64,000 nucleotides of DNA from NCBI RefSeq assembly GCF_965638725.1, contig NC_134963.1:1247501-1311500 (forward strand). The letters are read 5' to 3'. Shown in pieces: positions 13,401 to 25,092 of this stretch (positions within the stretch are counted from its first letter, which is position 1; each line of letters starts with the position of its first letter). The notes under the pieces are model-generated. The model was not told the DNA's origin, made no database searches, and was given only the letters and a program-made list of their open reading frames with translations. The stretch comes from Aptenodytes patagonicus (Eukaryota; Chordata; Aves; Sphenisciformes; Spheniscidae). The position numbers were made by a program, and so were the translations under genes.

Positions 13401-16400
13401 TGTGCACTGCAGGAAGTTGGAGTCTTTCTAGGATATTGTTGGGGGGTTTCTTTTAGTTATTTGAAGTAAATGTGATTGATAAAGTGCAAATTTTGTAGGT
13501 GTTATCACAGGGCCTTTTAGATATGGAACATTTTCTTTCCTTTATGATCAGTCAACACCTCTTCCTCTTTTCCTGAGTATCCTTCATGGTTAGTTTTTCT
13601 TGTCAAAAAACCTAGCATTGTACCTGTGACTGAAAATCAGTGAAAATCCCAAGAACAACTATTGAATCGACAGGAATTCAAATACAAAGTCTCTGCTAGT
13701 GATTATGATCTTATTGTCCAGACAGACTGTAGCTTTTGTATGTTTTAGTGTACACCATCTGTTTGCATTAGGATTTAACTTTTTCTTTGCATTTGTTGCT
13801 TTTTTTCCCCCCAAAGAATTAATTGCAAGGTGGCTGTTGCTAAACAGCAAATTTATCTGTGTGAGTTACAGCTTTTAACTTACGGCATTAACTTTTGGTT
13901 TTTTAATGCAGGCTTTTATTTATAGCTCTTGCACAACGGTTTGAATCAGTCTTGCGATATAAATGGCTAAATAGTCAATTTTAGTACTTCAGCTATATCT
14001 AGAACTAAGACAAGACTACCCATCTGTAAAATTCCTCTGCCTTTTAATCTCCCCTATCTAAAAATGACATTTTAAATGTGTTTGTTTAGACGTGAACCAC
14101 TGTCTCTTATCAACCTCAAAAAGAAAAATGAAGAAACTGGGGAAGAAGAACTTGCCTCACGCTTAGATCACTGCAAAGCAAAAGCCACTAGGCACATATT
14201 CCTTATCCGTCATTCTCAATATAATTTGGATGGCCGGGCTGATAAAGACAGAACTCTGACCCCACTTGGTATGTATTACTAGAACCATCGTACTTTGCAT
14301 TTTGAGAAGATTGTTTTTTACGTGCTGTTGTCCTGATGAGTACAGGTCAGTAACTCAGCTCTGTTCTGGGTCTCACTGCCAACCTTAATCCACTTTCTGG
14401 ATCCTTTGTGGCAGAAAGATGTCATGAATAAGTTTGTTTTTTTTCTGATTTTGATCCTCTAAATTGAAACATGAAAACGTGCTTTACAGAGTGCTAAACA
14501 CAGTTGTAAAGAAACTTCACAAAGGAAATTTCCAATTATATTAAGGTTGCTTGAGAAAATTTTCATGCTAGCTGAGACAATTCCCCAAGGCTAAGCTTTT
14601 AAACTTAGCTCCCATGACTAACTTTGAGATAGATTTCTCTTAAAAGGTGGCTTGTGTTTCTGTTAGTTAATTTGCTGATTTATAAAAAACCTGACTTTCA
14701 GCTGGAATGTTTATAATTAAATACATTTCACTTTTGCTACTAAGCACTGTTTCTGGGAATACTGCTAATCAGTTACATGAAATGAGGATAACTTCTGTCT
14801 GTGTTAATCTTAATTCATTGATCCTGTGACTAGGTCTCAAATGTTAATTAGTATTATTTTAATAGTGTACTTAAAAAGCAGTGGACACTTTCTTGATTAT
14901 ATGTATGCCAACACTGTTTTGAGGGGGGAAGAATTGTTGTGCAGTGCTGCTTGAGGTTTTGGAAGTCTGGTGCCAACTGTTCAGTATAAAACACCTTTCC
15001 CCCCTTCCCCCCAAGTCTTAATCACCAGTGTGCAAACAGGAGTGAAATGCTAATTTCAGGACTAAGGTGCTATCTTAAAGTGGTAACAAAGCATAATCTT
15101 AATCCTGTCTCATCCTGTGCCTTGGGTAAGTTACTTAAACTGTCTGTTGTCGTTTCACCTACCTACCTGAAAGATGGAATAAAGCCTTCCCTACGATATC
15201 CAAGTTCTGTGGTTCTTAACTGTTCCAAGATGATGTTGCCTTTATGAAAAATGCAGTCAGGTCTGGGTGGATCTGTTTGACACAGTCTCCTCTTCTATGC
15301 TCCCAGAACACAGAGATGGCAGATGGCTCGGGTCAGCACTGTCTTTTATTGGAAGTGGCTCCCTTGGGATGGGGCTAGCAGGGATATTAAATACTTTAGT
15401 GAAAGTGTCTGAATAAGTTTTGAGAGAGATATTTTTTTTTAATAAAAAAAAAACCCAACTAATTTTTCCTGCCAATGGAAATACGACTTGAAATTGTCCA
15501 GCCAATAAGCTTGATCTGAATAAGTAGTGACTCTGGTAAAAAAGTTTTCCAATTACTTTTGAAAGGAAAAAACTTGACATCGATGGAGACCCTTTATGTC
15601 TACCGGACAACTTATTTGGTAGTTTGTGTGAGGCGCTTACATGAGTGTCACCAATTTATATAGTGAATATCATTTTTAAGGTCGAGAGCAGGCTGAACTG
15701 ACTGGACACAGGCTGGCAAGTTTGGGAATAAAATTTGATCAGATTATCCACTCCTCCATGACTAGAGCAACTGAAACAACTGAAATTATAAGCAAACATC
15801 TCCCAGGTAAGTGACTTCCTGTAATTTTTCATTGTCTTCTGATCCTTAAAACTGCTTCCAGTAGAATTCTAAGCTTGTCCTTAAGGTTGAGATGTTATTT
15901 AGCCAAGTTCCAGCCCTGTGTGAATATGTCTATATTTATAAAGAAACTAACAATCCTAATTCTGCTTGTTTCTAGTTCATCTTTAAAAATACAAGAGGGA
16001 TCTGCCCCTCTGAGTGACTAGCTGCTACCTGTATGTACTGCTGTGTGGGAGAACTCTGCTGGTTGCTTTTCGCTTACGTGTTTTGTAAAGCAAAGACTGT
16101 CACAGGTCATCAGGATTGGCTCAGTCCTCAGTCTTGGGGGGCAATAGCGCAGGAGAGAAGAGGATCGCAAACCCCAGTTCTTGCAGGGGATGCTTGCTGG
16201 GTTAGTTAACAGGCCCTTCTTGTGTGCTGTGCTATCCTATGTGCAGGGGAGGATGTGGCACACTCACAAAGGTGTAGGGATTTCTTAATGTGGGTACTGT
16301 GTTTATATGGTATTTTGGGTTGTTGTGTTTTTTGGTGTGTTTGTTTTGTTTTATTGGTTTTTTTTTTTTTTTTTTTTTTTCTCCTGCTGTTCAGACATAC

Positions 16401-19400
16401 CAGAATCTAAGCTAAAGATACTTGACTATACATTATTCTGTCTGGTATTTTAGCAGATATTCAGGTATGACTAGCTGAATGTCAGTTCTCTTAACCATTC
16501 TGTGTCTGTTTTCTTAAATGTGCTGCTTCAAAAAAAACCCCAAACCCAACAGAACAAAAAACCTCAAACCACCCCCCCAAAACCGAACAACCCCCCCCCC
16601 CCAAACCATCTTCCCTTCTTCAGAGTAAGAGATTAAAATACTAATATAAATATTAAATATCAAAAGTGTAGCATTAACGTTAATTAGCGGTAAGCATTAA
16701 CTGACATACAGCTTTAGAGTAACACCCTTGCAAGGGCGTTTCTTCAAAGCGCAGCAGACTGGGAGGACTCGACTTGCTGTGCCAAGCTGGTCTGGCTGTT
16801 CTCACCTGGAATAAACTTGCTGATGACAAAACAGGTGTGTTGGAGAGATTCACCCCCCTTGATAGGAATTGTGTAAACTAAAATGGCCTTTAGGAAGGAG
16901 AGGAAGACCTCCTTGAAGAAAGAATATGAAAAATGTATTGATTGTAGAGTTGTGGGTCTGTTTGCAGTGGCAGGTGAAGTAACAACTCCTTTCTGAATGT
17001 GTATTTAATATTTCAGGAGTCAAAAAAATTAGTACTGATCTGCTGAGAGAGGGAGCACCTATAGAACCAGACCCTCCAGTCTCTCACTGGAAACCGGAAG
17101 CTGTGGTAACTTAAAGTTGTTTTTTTTTTTTTCTTTCTGTATTTGTTTTGGGTTTTTTTAATGTACTTTATATTGACTGTAGTGATAACTTGCAGTGTCT
17201 GAGCTGATGCTTTTCATCACAGACCTTAGATAATTGCATTCTTTTCTCCCCCCACCCCCAATAAGCGTACAGAACAATTAAAATAACTTAAAATCCTTAA
17301 GTATTAGTTCAGCCTCAAGTGTGCATCCCTGTAAAGAAGAACTCTAGAAGACGCAGCCCATCTGCAAATGCAGACAATGGCACATGCTGCTCTGAGCTGT
17401 GTTTAATTCTGAACTCTGTGCCATTAGCAGTATTATGAAGATGGAGCTCGAATTGAGGCTGCTTTTCGAAACTTCATTCATAGAGCTGACGCAAAGCAGG
17501 AAGAAGACAGCTACGAGATCTTCGTCTGCCATGCCAACGTGATCCGCTATATTGTGTGCAGGTACGTGTTGGCTTGCATGTTCATCTGTGTTCTTTAAAA
17601 GGTCATAGTTTCACTGAAATAGTGTTGGTGTATGGCACCACTGAGCGAGGAGATGTGTTGATTTGGCTTCTTTGAAGTGGTTGGAGGTCAGTGCCTGCGT
17701 TGTGAGCAGCTGCTTCTGCAATTTCATCGCAGGATTAATTTGCAGATAGAGGACAAATTTGAAAATTAGAACATTTTCATTCTAATTCTAAAGTGAAAAT
17801 GGTGAAATCGGTGAGACTCGAAACCTTTTTGTACATCTGAACAGTCTCTTTAATACCGTATGCTTCTGCTTCCCATAAACCTGAGGACAATGCCTGTGTG
17901 GACTGGTGGAAAAGACAACAAATAGAGCGTCTGACTGGATGTGACTTTTTTGAGGTGATGTGAATTTGATCTTACATAATGAAAGATTTATTTAGTTTTG
18001 GGAATTCTTTACTCATGGAAATTTTTGTATTATGTTCAAGTTGTATTAGTGTGGTTTTGCAGTAACATCCAGTATTGGATTAGAGGGGAGAGTGGATCTT
18101 CCCGCTAACATCAAGGTTGTTCATGAAGGAGAAAACAGTTCTGGATCTTTGCCTTCCCTGTATCCAGTCAGCTAAGTCTGTTTTATTCCTTTTCCCTATC
18201 AACAAAGCACTGTCTGTAAGATAATTTGTCTCGAGCAGGACAGATGTGATTAAACTTTAATCTGATCGATACCTACAACAATTTCAGTTAGCTTTATTTA
18301 GCTGAGCTAGTTAAATGCTAGCCTGTCTGCTCTGTGGACTGCTTTAGAGCTCTTCAAAATTGCTATATTTAATATCATTGATCAGGTAAACAGAATGTTC
18401 TTTCCTGTGCCAAAAGAGATCATCTTGCTGCTACCTAGGCTTTTTCTGAAATAGCCGTATACTTTTTCTCTTTGCTGTTTCTTCCCTCTTCTTTTTAACT
18501 TCTCTTCTGTGCTTTCCATTCCAGGCTATGTGATACCACAGTTGAACACAATCCATGTAGCGTTCCCTTTGAATCTAGCTTGATTAATTTCTTAGCCTTT
18601 CTAAAAGATAGTCATAGAACCAAAACCAAGTTATTCCTCGGTAACTGAGGCAAAAGATGTTTGAGACAACTTCATATTTTCTCCAGCTGTTTACTACGAT
18701 TGATTGAACTTCTGAGGCTATTCAGTCAGGAATTTTAGAATAGCTGGAGACTAGCTGTGATACTGTTTCTACAAAAAGCACAAGGTACTTTTTCTTGCCG
18801 CTTCTGGGGATCAGTATAGCTGATGGAAAGTAGTTCTGGTGAATTTCTTCCATAGGCACATACAGGCATGTGGAATGAATCCTATCTCATTGCCTCTTCA
18901 CTGCTGTTAACGTACCTACCTATCTTGATAAGGCTGAAATAGTGCATAAAAGTGTGCTGTTTGCCACCTACGCCTTTGGTCTGCGGAGGGGGCCCATTGG
19001 GGTGGTGAGCCATCTTCTCTACCTCTCCTGAACTGCCCAGGGTTTTGTGGTACTACTGCAGTTGGCGCAGTGACCAGCTTGAACCTATGCCATCTATTGT
19101 CCTGTTTGTTATGAGGTTGCTCAGAGCGTTCCCAGCAACCTGACTACGTTAGAGCTTCTACCTTCTGTCGATTTGAATTAATTCTGTCTACAATAATCGT
19201 ACCCATCTGCTGGACTCTGCTTATGCAGGTGCATTGTTGGCACTGGTCCAGTTATCAATGCTGCATTTTCCTATCAATTGCGCAATAGAAATATTTTTTC
19301 CAAGGCTGACTGTGGGAGCATTTGCATGCAAGCTACAGAATGACCAACAATTTTCTTTTTTTTTTTCCTTATCTGGAACAGGTGATGCTGTGAGCGGCAT

Positions 19401-19599
19401 GTTATTATAACTGTTTATGAATGAATAATTTTTATTTTTTTTTAATAGAGCATTGCAGTTCCCCCCAGAAGGCTGGCTGCGAATGTCTCTTAACAATGGC
19501 AGTATAACTCACTTGGTGATACGTCCGAATGGAAGAGTGGCACTTCGAACACTGGGTGACACAGGTTTCATGCCTCCAGATAAAATCACACGCACCTGA
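9748..19599 (+). CDS. PGAM5: PGAM5, mitochondrial Ser/Thr/His protein phosphatase (whole CDS span, 6 coding exons)
   Basis: Coding exons 9748-10022, 14090-14268, 15681-15806, 17017-17105, 17428-17561 and 19449-19599 join in frame to 954 nt, giving 317 aa plus TGA (human 289). Seen in the product: an N-terminal hydrophobic segment (about 6-27) with LFSAVAVG, where PARL cuts human PGAM5; an Ala/Pro-rich linker (about 41-80); WDSNWD (86-91), matching the human WDPNWD assembly motif; NEETGEEE (105-112), the KEAP1-binding site; then a phosphoglycerate-mutase fold with catalytic IRH (His133, human His105), Arg180 (human Arg152) and CHAN (His258, human His230). From the family: it dephosphorylates mitochondrial proteins and takes part in mitophagy, fission, cell death and KEAP1-NRF2 tethering, anchored in the inner or outer mitochondrial membrane. 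Catalytic residues are intact, so it should be active. The ATG has a purine at -3 and is the only start that gives the targeting segment. Confidence 0.97.
10023..14089 (+). other. PGAM5: PGAM5 intron 1
   Basis: A 4.1-kb GT-AG intron. The first 450 bases are the downstream half of the CpG island. It contains a 17-T run (11294-11310) and a purine-rich patch (about 12950-13400). No nested gene or RNA seen. Confidence 0.85.
14090..14268 (+). CDS. PGAM5: PGAM5 coding exon 2 (residues 92-151)
   Basis: Acceptor tttgtttag|A restores Arg92. Encodes RREPLSLIN, the KEAP1 motif NEETGEEE, then [13 protein letters not shown] with the phosphoacceptor histidine His133. Ends LTPL plus one base, donor G|GTATGT. 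Confidence 0.97.
15100..15186 (+). repeat. MIR-like SINE fragment in PGAM5 intron 2
   Basis: ccttgggtaagttacttaa, then gtttcacctacctacctgaaagatggaataa, tracks the MIR pattern of core followed by a 'cagtttcc...aaaatgg' 3' part. It is clearer than the copy near base 400. Boundaries approximate; a RepeatMasker alignment would confirm. Confidence 0.6.
15681..15806 (+). CDS. PGAM5: PGAM5 coding exon 3 (residues 152-193)
   Basis: Acceptor ttttaag|GT, donor CCCAG|GTAAGT. Encodes [16 protein letters not shown] and [16 protein letters not shown]; Arg180 in SSMTRA is the conserved phosphate-binding arginine of the PGAM fold. Confidence 0.97.
15807..17016 (+). other. PGAM5: PGAM5 intron 3
   Basis: 1.2-kb intron holding a T/G tract ending in 23 T (16358-16380) and an A/C tract with a 12-C run (16530-16607). 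No gene seen. Confidence 0.85.
16530..16607. repeat. A/C-rich low-complexity tract
   Basis: A run followed by cccc/aaa alternation and C7 and C12 runs. One of several similar tracts in the window, all of the form A-run plus CCCAAAA-like words. Confidence 0.85.
17017..17105 (+). CDS. PGAM5: PGAM5 coding exon 4 (residues 194-223)
   Basis: Acceptor atttcag|GAG. Encodes [19 protein letters not shown] and VSHWKPEAV, nearly identical to human. Donor GTG|GTAACT, phase 0. The following intron is only 322 bases and holds nothing notable. Confidence 0.97.
17428..17561 (+). CDS. PGAM5: PGAM5 coding exon 5 (residues 224-267)
   Basis: Acceptor ccattag|CAG. Encodes [16 protein letters not shown] and [16 protein letters not shown]; His258 is the second catalytic histidine. 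Donor TGCAG|GTACGT splits Arg268. Confidence 0.97.
17562..19448 (+). other. PGAM5: PGAM5 intron 5
   Basis: 1.9-kb GT-AG intron ending in a T-rich tract and ttttttaatag. No nested gene or recognisable repeat. Confidence 0.85.
19449..19599 (+). CDS. PGAM5: PGAM5 coding exon 6 (residues 268-317, stop)
   Basis: Encodes [18 protein letters not shown] and the conserved C-terminal [14 protein letters not shown], then TGA at 19597-19599. The C terminus matches the long (PGAM5-L type) isoform. Confidence 0.97.
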
Positions 19600-21250
19600 A
19601 TGAGCAAAACTGGTGGCTGTCCAGGAGCTGCCTCTAGTCTCTTTGCACTAGTACATTCAGCTACAGTACCACTAGGTTTTTATCTGTTATGTTGGGGTGT
19701 GATGCTGTCTTAAAAATGTCCTTTAGCCCCTTGCCTCCTTCATACATATTTGTATCTGCCTTTCAGTCCAGAAAAGAAGGAATCTTTGTAAGCCTGAAGC
19801 TGCCCAATCCTCAAGTATTCCCCAAAACTCAAAGCTGAGCTGTGGAATACAAAGAGATTGAATGTCTGTGTGCTCAGCAGTTGCAAGAGCACTGACTTCC
19901 CCCCCTCCCCGGCCCCGTGAATTTCTAACACCAAAGCTTGCTCCTGTGGATATTTTTCTTGTGCAGGAAAGCAATTGGTGGGGAACTGGAAGGAACGGCC
20001 TTGTATCACGCTGCAGCTAAAACTGAAGATGAGCCAGCTTGTTTCAGCTCTCGCAGAAGTGACAAACAGGGTATTCTGCTGTTCAAAGGACAAAGGGATA
20101 AGGCTTCAGTTTTTGTAAGCTGTTGAAGATGTATGTTTATGTTGCGTCACTGTTCCCCTCTACCCCCAAAAAGCTCACGTAAACTGTGCCTGGAGGTTGT
20201 AAGCATAAAGCAAAGAGGGTAAAAAAACCATTTGCCTCAGAGCTTGGTGCTGGAATTAACTGCTGCTTATATTAAGTAAGTAAGTGTTCCTCCACCCTCA
20301 GGAAGTTCTTTAAGCTATTCTGAATAATGTTTTTCAGTCTCGTAAAGCCTTTAATTAAAACTTGGCCTGTAGAAGGATGTAGGGATGAGTTTGTAGCAGT
20401 AAGATGGAAGGAAACGAAAGCAATCTTCTGCAAGTGCTTCCAGTTACTCTGACGTTTTTGAGGTGTAGTCTTTCATTTCTGCTTTCTCCCACTGATTTGT
20501 GTATGTTGATACCTTGCTTTCAGAGCACAGAAATTAACACCACTGAGTCCAAGGTGGTGATACTTCAGGTCAGAGGTTCTGCAGTATTGGAGCAAACTCC
20601 TGCTTAAAACTTTTTCACCACTCAGGCAGCAGTAGTATCTGTGGGATGGCTTTTCTAGGCCAAGTGGGTAGTACAGACTGCTCTAAGTGGCTCCTTTGTG
20701 CAGCTCTGACACTGCTGGACTTGGTCTGGGAAAAAAATGCGAGTGGCCAAGAACTAGGTTACATTTTTGTGGGGAGGGCTCAGAAGCATTTCAGCTTAAG
20801 GATGTTTGCTCGGCACCCAAACCGGTGTAGTAACTTAGCTCACTTAACACCTGGAACGTTGAAAAATGTCACCGTATTCATAGTCTGCCTTGGTGGTAGA
20901 GCATGTACTCTAGGACAGCAAACATAAAAACTTGTTTGACAGGTTCTCTTATCACCAAGAATGGTGGCGAGACCCTAAACTCATTCCTGTCAGTGCTGTA
21001 TGAAGCATAATCACAGCACACAACTAGCGAGACAAGGTTTAGTGGCTTGTTTGGTACAGGACTGCTACATCAGGATGATTCCAAGGAAAATGGGGCTAGT
21101 AGGGAACAAAACACGATCATTGTGTAGTGCAAGTTGTGGGGGGCAAGAGGAAACCATCATGATGTTCTCTCTCATTGATGCAATGAGAATAATTTATCAG
21201 TTTTTGTCTATTAACTTTTTAAAAGTTTTGAATAAAACAACTGGTCTGTC
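19600..21250 (+). other. PGAM5: PGAM5 3' UTR with poly(A) signal
   Basis: Canonical AATAAA at 21231-21236, followed within 10 bases by a U/GU-rich stretch (ctggtctgtcttttgttcttg), as expected for a cleavage site. An ATTAAA at 20354-20359 is a possible proximal site. A 136-codon open frame at 21000-21410 overlaps the signal and shows no protein features. A further AATAAA at 21617 follows a C16 run and could serve readthrough. Confidence 0.75.
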
Positions 21251-21964
21251 TTTTGTTCTTGCCTCTTCAGTTGAATACTTGTGTGACCAGCTGCTACAGA
21301 ACCTACGGCTGAAGTGCGGTGCAGTGACTCTGTCTCTGCCAGCTGAGGAGCAGCCTTTGTATCCCACATTGCCTGGGGCAACACTTCATTTACCTGCTTT
21401 GTCCTTTTAACTCCAAATATCTGAAATGTAAACGCGAGAGAACAGCTAGCTCAGAGTTAGCTGTCACCATCTACAGTCGCATACACGAGGGGACTGCGTA
21501 CTCTAGTCATAGCCCTTTGGCTCCAGGCCAAGATGAAAATTGTGTGTTTTTATCTCTGTGTGTGCATACACATACCCTCTCACATACCCTCACCCTTCTA
21601 CCCCCCCCCCCCCCCCAATAAATAGGTTCCTGGTGGGCATCCAGAGGACACACACCACCTCTTCGCACGTGTACAGAAATGAACATTTTCAGTGGCACTT
21701 AAGGGGGGGGTTTTCGAAATTTAAAATTAAGTAAGTACATAATTTTCACAGTATTCAGAGTTCTTCTCTCTTCAACATTTTGAGACTGTTCTTCAAGTCT
21801 TCAGTGGCGTAATCCAACGTCATTGTGCACGCACCCACAAACGGTGGGCGCAGTTGCGTTAGTAAGGTCTGGACGCATTAGTAATTGGCCACATCAGTTA
21901 TCAACCCAGCTACTTGCCACCCTGCCCCATACACTAAACACAGTGTGACACTTTTAGCTACTCA
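21251..21964. other. Convergent PGAM5/ANKLE2 intergenic gap
   Basis: About 0.7 kb between the likely 3' ends of the two tail-to-tail genes. Holds a CA/TG patch running into a C16 run (21601-21616) and an imperfect hairpin near 21828-21848 (cacccac / gtgggcg). No coding potential. Confidence 0.6.
21541..21622. repeat. TG/CA simple repeat plus C16 homopolymer
   Basis: tgtgtgtg and acacatacc words lead into 16 consecutive C bases (21601-21616), then AATAAATA. A site where sequencing or assembly length errors are likely. Confidence 0.85.
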
Positions 21965-24854
21965 TTTATTTTTGAATAGAAAGTGGGTTAACTCTATTTG
22001 TAACATGACACTTGGCTAATTAAAAAAAAAAACCCCACAACTAATCTTTTGCACCTTTAAAAGTGAACTTTTGGCCAAGAAAACACAATTCAAGCAATAG
22101 CAATCTGATTTAAAGTGTCTCCACAGGCTCAGTGGGGAAGAGCTTTCTTCACAATCATGAATAATCAAATCGCTACATAAATTGCTACTTTTTTTTAATA
22201 GCTGAAGTAAATATATTGTTAGAAAAATTACCTCTTAGGATGCAGTACAACTGGACTAATGCACATTATATATAACAGTTAAAAAAAATATTCTCTTGAC
22301 CGAACAAAATTACAACGTGAAAGGCAAGGGTATGGTGGTGGCCGTGGGTGGGGTGTGTCTCTGTCTACATGTACATACCAGTAATATACATTTAAATATT
22401 AAAAAAAGAAAGCGAAGCATAACAAAGGTAAAAAGGACAAAAAGGAAGAAGAGCTGGAGCGTTAGTATCAGTCTCCTGGCTCTGTAACAAACTCTTATCA
22501 AAAGGGCAACGTCGCCCTGTGACAGCTCAAGAAGGACCAGGGTGGAGAACAGCAGCTACACGCACAGAAACTCACCACAGGAATTTGGCTTTAACGTGGT
22601 ATTAGGCCATTACTCATCATCTGAAGCATTTCTCCAGAATGACAAAGACATCATTTACATTGAATTATTAAAAAAACCAAAACCAGACAACCCCCACCCC
22701 AAACAAAACCCCCAAAACCCTTTAAAGTAAAGCTGTAGGAATTTGGGACCTAAAAAAGTTGTTTGAGACCACAGAGACTGCTGCAGACCAAAAAAAATGT
22801 AGGAAAAAGTCAGTTAATTATACTCAGTAACACAGCAGGTTATGCTTGGGGTTTGTTTTAAAGAATGACCCCCCTCCTCTCCCCAGCTGGTTGTCTGGAT
22901 TATCACCTGATGACAGTCATTGTGTGAAGTAGCTCTTTTAGTGTCCAGCTCATTGGAAATAGGCTCAATTTATTATAAAGGAAGAGTAAATAAGCCTTTT
23001 TTAAAAATAATTCCTAAAAGAGGAATATTCTCCAACAGCAGAGAGCTATCACACCAAATAATCAAACTTAGAGAGAGAGACATTAAAATACGTTCCATTC
23101 AGACAGCCCAGAAGAAAAACTGTGTTTTATGTGCCCATAGTAAGTGGATGCCACTTTTTTTTTTAAACTTCTAAAAGAACAAAAATTTAATTAAAAAAAT
23201 ATGTTACAAAAGGCACTATTAAGCTTGCAAAAGCATTAAGTGCAGTTTTTTTTAGGTTTGTACCAAATCATCAACCTCTTGAAGGGTGTACAGTTTGTGT
23301 ACGAAACAGTCACTCCGCAGCACGCAACAGCCATCAACCGGATCAAGCTCTGGATTCTGAAATCCAGCCTCTGTAGTGGTGAGACCCGCAGGTGGTAAAT
23401 GGACCGACCCCGCTGGCACTGCACCCTCCTGCCTGGACTAGAGCTTCTCGAGACGCAGGCTGAGCTTACGGGCGTCCAAGGAGGTTCCATGCTTTCTCAC
23501 GCACTGTGTGGCACCAGTGAATCCAAATCCACCCCTTTTTACCAGCACAGCCCTGGCCGATTTAATTTTCTGATCAGATTTACCTTGTAACAATAGAGAG
23601 GTGGTTTTGTTTGGTTTTTTTTAACTAGCAAGCTAGCAACACTGGAGAACTCTGTTTCTGGAAGCCTTCTTTCAAGCAACATCATTAAGCTTGATATGAA
23701 AAACCGCCTTGGAGTTTTGAGCTTTCTTCAATCTCGGCATCGTACCATCAAAACAAGTCATTCTTACAGAAGGCTAAAGAATAAAACTACTGACTGCTGT
23801 AACAAAACCTCATTACCACATCAAGACTAGAGACATAGTAAAAGCTTAGATTCCAATAAAAATATTTTTAGTCCTTATTCCTCTCTCTTTACAGTTGGGA
23901 AATAAGGAGCCACATCATGAGTCACTGGCTACCACTCTAATATATTACAAACGAGACCCTTAAGGTATCTTGCTGGTAAATTTGCTGAAATTATTGCTGA
24001 TGTGCTTTTGTGTAATAACTATTAAATCTGCTAACGTTAAAAGCTTCTGCGGGAAAAAAACCTGCTGATTTTTATATTTTTTTTTTTAATCTTCAAACTA
24101 ACATTTAAAGGAATACCAGTAATTTCTATAGTGCCCTTTTACTAGAACACTCAGTGTATCACGGTGTTTTTAACAGCCTCAGAACAAGCAAAGACTCAAG
24201 GTTTTCTGTGTAAATACGTGCATACGTACACACATACATCTAAGAGAGAGTGTGTGTGTCTGTGTATTCCACTGTCTAGACCAAACTGTGGCTATGAACA
24301 CTCACTTTCTGTTCATGCACAGGGTTTCACATTCATGCCCAGTACTGGAGAGCTGTTGTTGTTACCCAGGCTTTGTTTTAGGCTTTTCACTTTGAGCATT
24401 CCCCCTGCAACGGGAAGAACGTTTTGTTTCTTGCCATCAATTTACTCTCAGTAAGATTTCTGTTTACTGATGATGTGCTTCCTCCAGACTACCCAAGCAA
24501 AAGAAATGCAGTTGAGGGCTAACGGGTTCATCACAATAATGACAACTGGTGATAGTAAAATACCACCATTTCTAAGTAAAGCTTCAGCTCGCTGCTTTAC
24601 TGGCAACAAGGGTTAATTCAGAGCTACTGGACAACTGCACTGACTGTCACTAACTTCTTGTGTATCACCAGTAATCTATCTTGTATATGGCATAAAGACA
24701 TATATTCCATTTTTTTTTAACATACAGTTGTCCTCAGTTGAGGAAAAATAAATAGCCAAGTACAAACCTCATGTCACTTCAGTAACATTGTAGTTTTTTT
24801 CCTCCACTCTAACAATGAAAATACAATTGAAGTCCCAGGAGGATGAATCCTATT
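21965..24854 (-). other. ANKLE2: ANKLE2 3' UTR
   Basis: Runs from the stop codon at 24855. Minus-strand AATAAA signals lie at 22969-22974 (UTR about 1.9 kb) and 21965-21970 (about 2.9 kb). The distal one has a GU-rich downstream element on the minus strand (21905-21955 is CA-rich on the plus strand). Contains an A/C tract at 22670-22725. Which site is used cannot be decided here. Confidence 0.65.
22670..22725. repeat. A/C-rich low-complexity tract in ANKLE2 3' UTR
   Basis: A-run followed by ccaaaacc, cccccacccc and aaaacccccaaaaccc words. In the ANKLE2 mRNA sense it would read as a U/G-rich element with several G runs. Confidence 0.85.
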
Positions 24855-25092
24855 TTAGTGGGCCGGAGGCTCTGAAAAATAACGCAGTTTTAACAGAGCC
24901 TGGTTGACACAAGCTGGACTGTAGCGCCCAGGACTGCCGGGGTCTGGAGAGAACGAGGCGGCATTGCCGTGTTTTCCTGGACTTCCTGTTACGGGACTAT
25001 TTCTTCCTGAATTAGAATACACTGAAGCATTTGGAAGGCCAGCAGCGATGGTTTGGGACTTGAATCTTGCCTTCAGTGCTGGACTTGGCCAA
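24855..25092 (-). CDS. ANKLE2: ANKLE2 coding exon 13 (residues 948-1026, stop)
   Basis: Acceptor tctttcag|T restores the split Ser. Encodes [23 protein letters not shown] and [12 protein letters not shown]; the last dozen residues differ from human. Several Ser-Pro sites fit mitotic-kinase phosphorylation (inference). TAA stop. Confidence 0.95.

Noticed and set aside
18601-18640. Possible CR1 3' end (tcatagaaccaaaacc)
   Set aside because: Lacks the terminal octamer repeats expected of avian CR1 and the upstream conserved words; resemblance too short.
21000-21410. 136-codon open frame on the plus strand after PGAM5
   Set aside because: Runs through the PGAM5 poly(A) signal, has no domain-like pattern, and lies in UTR/intergenic DNA.
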